Part shown: positions 58,159 through 64,000 of the stretch, one piece after another
Position numbering within the stretch: position 1 is the first letter of the stretch
Layout of the letters: every line of letters starts with the position of its first letter
Source of the DNA: Sanguinoderma infundibulare
Taxonomy: Eukaryota > Basidiomycota > Agaricomycetes > Polyporales > Polyporaceae
Assembly: GCA_032821775.1 (NCBI GenBank)
Contig: JAVLRN010000004.1
Span: 1,860,001-1,924,000 of the forward strand
Length of the DNA stretch: 64,000 nt
Direction: 5' to 3'
The notes under the pieces: generated by a model
Told to the model about the DNA's origin: nothing
What the model saw: only the letters and a program-made list of their open reading frames with translations
Database searches by the model: none
Position numbers and translations under genes: made by a program

Positions 58159-59204
58159 GGCTGCTGCAGTTGCCGTCAGAGGTCGTCGCGTTCGTGGGGA
58201 GGGTACTCGTGTGGTCGACTGCCTCGGATCGGAGGGTCGGGGTATCCTGAGGAGGACCTGCAGGTGTATTTATACGAATGACATCCAGGCCGTAATCGTG
58301 TGCATCCTATTGCGATCCAAGGTCCGTGCATCTGCGTGTGTCTGAAGCCTGACAGAGCCCTGTCGGGCCGCTTTGGCCCAATCGCGGGGTGAGCATCCCT
58401 TGTGCGAAGCGTACGGCGAAACGGAGGGACGGCGCCAGGCCAGGCCTTCGGTGATGACTGTCTGATGAGAGCTGAACAGCGTCCGGACGAGGAAGGGTGC
58501 CATTCTTAGACAGGATGATGGAGGGGCCGGGTCAGCTGTATGAAGCCAAAGGTAGACAGTGATAGAAGACGTACCTCGTGGCCGCTGCTGCGTGTGGCGT
58601 CCAGGTTCGTGACGCCCATAAGACCAAACTGTCACCCCACGGGGTAGCTTTGGGTGCAAGTCGAGCGTTGGACCGCTCGAGGAGGTGCTGCGATGGATGT
58701 ACGACCTCGAAAGGACCACACAGAGCCCAAAGGGCTCCTAATGTCAGAAGAAAGCCTGGTATATAACAAACCTAAGCAGGGATCCGCCGGGACATATTGA
58801 CCAGCGTGGGACGTGCAAGATACGGCGGGCTACGTGCCGGTGAGGCCTGACCGAATCTTCATAATGCGTACGGTGCCGAGGTAAGAAGGACTAGACGTTC
58901 GGGAAGCGGGTGGGGCGACAGTGCTCATGGGCCAGGCGTAGTCGAGATTGTTCGGCGTGCCTTCAGCACGTTTATTTTAGCATCGCTACATGTGAGATCG
59001 ACTGAAAGACGTACCATCCAAACAACATCGACGGTGGCAGCCTGCAGCTGTTCGGGCAAGCTTCGCCTCGTCAGATTACAGGAATCAGCAAGAATAGAGC
59101 AATTGGGATGGAGGCCCGTCCGGCACTGCCCGAGTCCGCCCAATACAGGATGCACCCGGCAATGGCCGCAGTGATGCATCTCAGCCACGTGGGCTGACCA
59201 GTTT
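58159..59204. other. Divergent intergenic region, no gene seen
   Basis: Lies between the Kre9-like gene (minus) and the 59-60 kb MYND gene (plus). Upstream exons of the latter may lie here but were not identified. Confidence 0.5.
58267..58274 (-). promoter_or_regulatory. Possible TATA box of the Kre9-like gene
   Basis: TATAAATA on the minus strand, about 110 bases upstream of the start codon at 58158. Confidence 0.5.
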
Positions 59205-60648
59205 GTGACCAGTTGCGACTTTGGACGCTCCTCCGAGTCGCTGATTGCTCAGCGAGCACCATATGTCTCTGGTAGTGCCTGCGTTGCTAGTGGCTTGCTA
59301 GACATCATCAATAACCATTGTGCTTCCGTTCTCCCTCCAGTATCTCCCAACACGCCGATACGATGCATCGGCATTCTCGCTGACGGGACCTTGCGCACGC
59401 TAAAGTACAAAGAGGTCGACGCACCAGACGACTTTCCGTACTTCGAGAACGAAAACCTCTTGGTCCAATGGCACTACTTCGCGCTCTACGACTACCGCTA
59501 CACGCCGAGTCTCAAGGACATGTTCGCCAAGTGCTCCGCACGTCTCATCCGAGCCCCTGTGGAGAGCCTCCTCGGCGCGTTCGTCGATTGGGAGGGCGAA
59601 ACCCTCCTGGATGTCGGTCTATGGTGATTCTAACAGCACACTGACACCCAAAGTCGTCGTGACTGACCTTCTTCGTATAATCCCGCTAGCTACTTTTCAG
59701 GTTGCACCTTGCCGTGGGACGCGAGCCGCGCCTTATACGATTGGGAGACCATCCTTCAGGCGCCGAGGAGCACGTCCAGCGTACCGATCTCTGTCCGCGC
59801 CCAGGCAGCGTCCTGCCTCGCCAGGGCGTATTTCGAAACTTAGAAACGCGCTGTAACGAGCGGAGGTCCCGAGGTCGACGATACCGGGCGACGCCTTACT
59901 CCCGCCGAGAGGGCTGCCTTCGTCCGCACCTTCGCGAACGAGCTGATCTGGAAGTCCGCTCAATTCGCCGACCTCGCAGCCCGGCTCGGGCTCGTCAGTC
60001 ACGCCGTGCTCCAGACTGCGTCTTTCCTCCTGGATAGCTTCAGGAGACAGGGCCAGCCGGAGCTCGTGCACACGTCGAGCTACAACACGTTCCAGCACCT
60101 CTGGAGTGCGGAGGAGCAGTTCAGGCGGCGGCGCGAGGCGGAGGCACGGAGGAAGACGGACAGGGTTGCGAGGCAGCCGGACGCGTACGCGTGTGCGGCG
60201 GCGGGGTGCGGGATCGAGGTGTCGAACAAGAGGGTGTTGATGCAGTGCGCAGGGCGGTGCCTGATCGAACGAAAGCCGAGGTATTGCGGCAAAGAGTGTC
60301 AGAAGCTCGTACGTCCACTCGCCCGGGTTGTCTATGCTTGCGTCCGACTTGACACTAACTGCAGACGTTGCGGTGCAGGACTGGAAGGTTCATAAGAACC
60401 ATTGCAAACCTGACGCGGAACTTCTGGACGACTTATCCGAGTCCATCCCCAGTTCGCAGACACCAGCTGCTTTAGATTTTGACGACATCGACCCTGACGA
60501 TTGCATTCCTAGGCTTTCGGAGAATGACGAGGGGCCCACACGGAGTATTAGCATGCACGTTCGGGGCGAGGTGTACAAGGTGGAATCTAGGAGCATGACC
60601 CCCGCTGTGATGCGGTGGATGCGGGATGACATTCAATCACCTCGTTGA
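59205..60648 (+). pseudogene. MYND-type zinc-finger protein with premature stop
   Basis: Three segments, up to 59623, 59690-60308 and 60379-60648, are spliced exactly like the intact paralogue at 52 kb: LLDVGL, YFSGCTLPWDASRALYDWE, then the finger CAAAGC, QCAGRC, YCGKEC, HKNHC with all eight ligands. An in-frame TAG at 59841-59843 falls between ARAYFET and KRAVTSGG, where the paralogues continue without gap, so it truncates the protein before the finger. Apart from this the frame is open to the end (MTPAVMRWMRDDIQSPR). It may be a very young pseudogene, a polymorphic null allele or a readthrough case. The 5' start is uncertain. Its last 16 bases overlap the F-box-like gene on the other strand. 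Confidence 0.7.
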
Positions 60649-62335
60649 TCCATGCTGGCTCGTAAATCGTTCAATGGATCGTCTATAAGAGATCCGAAGT
60701 GCCATTCTGACCAGCATACGCACTCCCCACAATACTTGATATAGTTAATTGCAGGAGAACGATACATGGATGGTACGTGGGGCTCGAGCCCGTCGCGCTC
60801 AGGACAGAGAGCGCAAATACACCCAAGAGTCTTCCTCCACTGGTGGTCGATGTGCAGGATGGAGGGCAGGATGACTGTCGGGTCAGGACTCGAATGTCGC
60901 AGCTCATATCTGTACGGCTCGGTGTCCAGGCCCGGGAAGAGGTCGAGGAGGTACCTCGCCAACGCCTCCGCGTCCCCCAGAAGTTCAGTTTGTGTGCACG
61001 ATCCCCGTGTATCTGACAAACAACCGTTGCAGTGGATGGGGGGTAGGACGGTGGAGAGGGACAGGTATCGCATGCACTCCGATGACGGGCAAGCGGGGGT
61101 GGGGAAGAGTGAGTTGCTTGAGCTCGGGGCAGCGGCGATAGGATCGAGACGGCGCAATCCCAGTGAAAACCGTGCTCGAGCTTCAGCCATGCTTTTGCGA
61201 GCGCTTTGATATCGGCATCATCTACTCTCGTGACGTTGGGGTGATCAAACTATCGGAGGAGAACGAGAAGTAGCGCAGGTTGGAGAGAGGGAGGAGTGCC
61301 ATGAGGTCGCGAAAGGCGCACTCGTTGTCGAAGGGTTGGGATGCCCCGATGCGAGTCGCGAGGCTCTAAAGTGCTGGTGGATATGACTTTGTGGAACACA
61401 CCCAGAACGGTGGTGACGCCGGTCACCGTTGGGGCTTCTGGAAACTGAGGTGGATTTTCGCGGTTTCCAGTACGTGAAAGCGGACCGTGCGGATTCGCGG
61501 AAGAGGGAATATCGTCCAAATGTCAAGGCGATATATTTGGTAGAATCCGTCTACGAAACCCTTCAGGAAGCATTCAGAGTGAGAGGGGGAATGACGTACA
61601 TAAGACCATTGTGTATCGCGAACAGTTACCGCATAGGTGGCGCACAATCACGGCAAAAATCCATGGGATGAAGCACAAATGTACGCTGATAACGAGCGAC
61701 GTACAAACTGCGCCGGTCCCAGACGCGATGTAAGATCGGGTATCTGCAGAGGAACGTGGTCATAAGTCTTCGTGCATATGGAGAGGCTGATCAGCAGGGA
61801 AGCAACTCACAACGCCACATAGGGGCAAAGCCAACGGCGCTGTTTGAGTAAGTTGACGCCATTCGTCAAGTACTGGCCGCCAACCCAAAGGACATAAGGA
61901 ACGCAACTGATATTTCGTGCTAGGTGTATGGCTCATGCCGTTAACGATATTGAATGAACATCCTCGGAATGAGTACATACCTTGTAGTTGCCAGTGGAAG
62001 AGAATGTCGATGGGAACAAACGTCACGAACGACAGCGGCCAAGATGTCTGTTTGCGCGTTTAGATCAATAATCATGACGGGACGGGCGCAAGGGGGATAC
62101 GTACATAGACAGTCCCTCTGATACTCATGCTCATACGACCGACGGCGAGGTGGCGCAGTCGAGGAAATTCGAAAGACAGTCTGAACTGTCGGCATGCGGT
62201 CAAAAGCGGATCCAGCTGAACGGACTGAGACGAGGGCCCGATAACGGAGATTTGCTTTCCGATTGCAGGATGGCCGAGTCGAGCGGGTACGCCTCGAAGC
62301 GCAAAAAAGCCGGAAAGCTTAAAAGAGACAAGCAT
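60633..62335 (-). pseudogene. F-box/LRR-type protein, exon structure unresolved
   Basis: Blocks on the minus strand read like agaricomycete F-box/LRR proteins: FPRLRHLAVGRMSMSIRGTV near 62.1 kb, IRTVRFHVLETAKIHLSF near 61.45 kb, ECAFRDLMALLPLSNLRYFS near 61.3 kb, ADIKALAKAWLKLEHGF near 61.2 kb and GDAEALARYLLDLFPGLD near 60.93 kb, ending with HQWRKT and RDGLEPHV. The order and spacing are right for one gene, but a recognisable F-box at the N terminus is missing and the blocks change frame without clear introns between all of them. Either a decayed gene or an intact one with missed short introns. Confidence 0.45.
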
Positions 62336-62422
62336 GTTACACCCCCGATAAAATAATCAAGTTACGAATTCCTCCATGGACAATAAACGGGAATTTGAAC
62401 TGAACTGAACGGAAGTCACGAA

Positions 62423-63696
62423 TTACTTGGACGTACCCTCCTGCGGAGCCGTCTGCCCCTTGACCATCCCGTCTCGCATCCATCTCACAACCTCAGGCGG
62501 AAGCTGGCATGATTTGATGGTCATGGTCGGACCCACAGGGTTGATCGGAGCCTCGATAACCTTCTCCGGACCTTCCTTTTCGCTGACGAAGTCCTCTCCA
62601 TACTCATCCTTGCGCCATTCCTGTTGAACGTGCACCGGCTCCTCGGCATGAGCAGACACGGCCGAGACCTCGACGTCGGGCTTGCAGTCGCGTTTGTGCC
62701 TCTTCCAGTCCTGGACGTAAGTCTCTCTGTCAGCGCCATGCGCGGCACGACACGTATGACAGGAAAACAATAACCTTCTTCTGGCACTCCTTGCTGCCAT
62801 AGCGCGCCTTCCGTTCCGGCGGACTCCTCCCTGCGCACCTCATGAGTGCCTTCTTCTCCGTACCCATGATCCCGCACCCCGGCGCGGCGCACTTGTACGT
62901 GTTCGGGGCCTTCGCGACCTTCTCCGTGAGCTTACGCTCCTCGTCCTCCATCTCCCTCTTGCGAGCTTCCACGGCCAGCCAGATGTCCTTGTACTTGGTG
63001 AATGCGACAGTCAGCATCGGGTTGAAGCGCTTCTGCGAGGTGCCGCTCGCCGCCTCGTCCGCGACCATAGCAGCGGAGCTGAGAAGGCCCAGGCGTACGG
63101 CCGTATCGGCGTAGTGCACGGCGGTGATGAGCATGTCGAACGCGAGAGTGGGGTTTGGGGTGGATGTCGGCCGCGGGCGGGTTTCCCACTCCTTCGCGGC
63201 CTCACGTGAGAGAAGGATGCCGTTAAGCGTCGATTCGGCGAGCTCGCACCAACCGTAAGCCAGGAGGGAGTTTGCTTGAGCGAGGAGGGCGGGGGTGATC
63301 TGATGAGGAGGAAGGGGCTCTTGATGGCGGACGTCCGTGAACTTCTCCCAGAGCCACATCCCTCGGTCCACGCTGGGACTCTTCACTCATCCGGAGTACA
63401 CACTGCGGTTGCAGACGCAGTGCGTCAGCAGACGTGGCAACGTTGATACAGGCCGAGAGAGATAAACATGGACGCACAGCAAACCCAGTGCGAGTGTACT
63501 CTGCCCATCCTTTGCAAACATCCCAGAAACCAGTTTGTCCCAAGACTCCTTCGCGAGATAATCGGATACCTCTTGGAAATGTTCGGCGTAGCCAGGCCTT
63601 GTCGTAGGGATAGAGGGTGTTGTGCCGGAGCAAAACGAGGCGGTCTTGGTTTTCGTATGCGATTTCGGGAAGTTTGAAAGATCGGAGGGTCGTCAT
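62423..63696 (-). pseudogene. Decayed MYND-type zinc-finger protein
   Basis: Starts MTTLRSFKLPEIAYENQDRL like its paralogues. The frame shifts by one base near 63585 (LYPYDKAW, then YAEHFQEVSDYLAKESWDKL), and after an intron the conserved Cys of the YxGC motif is replaced by TGA (63389-63387). The long last-but-one exon is open, but the finger has lost two zinc ligands: RCAGRS instead of RCAGRC and RYGSKEC instead of HYCSKDC, leaving six of eight. The final exon, DWKRHKRDC and tail, is intact to the stop at 62423. Together these mark a pseudogene in progress. Confidence 0.72.
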
Positions 63697-64000
63697 GGCG
63701 GTCTGCGGCAGAGATCGAAAGGGACATAAGTACGGCAAAGGAGTAGCAATGATGTACTATTACTTACCTGAGTTGCCCGTAAGGTTACAGATCAGCACCC
63801 GCCGTGGTCGCATGCCCCAACTGCACCCGCCGTGGTGGCCTCCACTCCATCAATTGGGTCCTGCTTGGTCTATACGAGCGCGCGTCGAAACTCCATTGCT
63901 TCAAACAGTGAGCCTGGGCGGAGGCTGCTTGATGAGCTTGCGTTAACCGCGATTCGCTGACTACCACGTGTGCAGAGAGAGGCAAATTGAATTCGTGATA
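63697..64000. other. Right edge, no gene seen
   Basis: Upstream flank of the decayed MYND gene; no coding sequence recognised before the window ends. Confidence 0.5.

Overview
The window is nuclear DNA of a filamentous basidiomycete, most likely an agaricomycete mushroom or polypore. Genes are split by many 50-70 nt GT-AG introns. The families present (NZF-containing Vps36, Ste12 with C2H2 fingers, MYND/F-box/BTB expansions, STE3-type receptor, secreted class 3 lipase and tannase-family esterase) fit this group. No bacterial operon, rRNA, tRNA, CRISPR array or intact transposon was seen. All exon boundaries come from reading splice signals and frame continuity by eye.

Layout. 0-1.3 kb is the left arm of an inverted duplication whose right arm lies at 45.5-46.8 kb. 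It runs into a single-pass membrane protein gene (1.0-3.0 kb). VPS36 (ESCRT-II) is at 5.8-8.4 kb and STE12 at 10.7-14.5 kb on the minus strand. From 14.5 to about 22.5 kb there is a gene-poor stretch. 24-29.3 kb holds one intact F-box gene among broken F-box, WD40 and BTB/POZ genes. A run of well-formed genes follows: an MFS transporter (29.8-32.8), a two-Myb telobox-type protein (33.9-36.8, minus), proteasome lid subunit RPN9 (37.2-39.3, minus) and a monocarboxylate-type MFS transporter (41.2-42.9).

From 43.7 to 46.8 kb is a scrap zone: a MYND relic, a truncated STE3 pheromone-receptor relic, and the broken second copy of the membrane-protein gene inside the inverted duplication. The right part carries secreted or wall-linked genes (lipase 49.7-50.8, tannase/feruloyl esterase 53.95-56.4, small Kre9/Knh-like protein 57.4-58.2) interleaved with members of one MYND-finger family: 52.0-53.3 intact, 59.2-60.6 with a stop codon, 62.4-63.7 decayed. 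A degenerate F-box/LRR gene lies between the last two.

Working together: housekeeping genes (VPS36, RPN9, the Myb protein, STE12) look intact and conserved, while accessory families (F-box, BTB, MYND, WD40, STE3-like) show birth-and-death evolution. Three of the four MYND copies and most ubiquitin-adaptor genes carry frameshifts or stops. The two hydrolases have signal peptides and complete catalytic residues, as expected of a lignocellulose or litter degrader.
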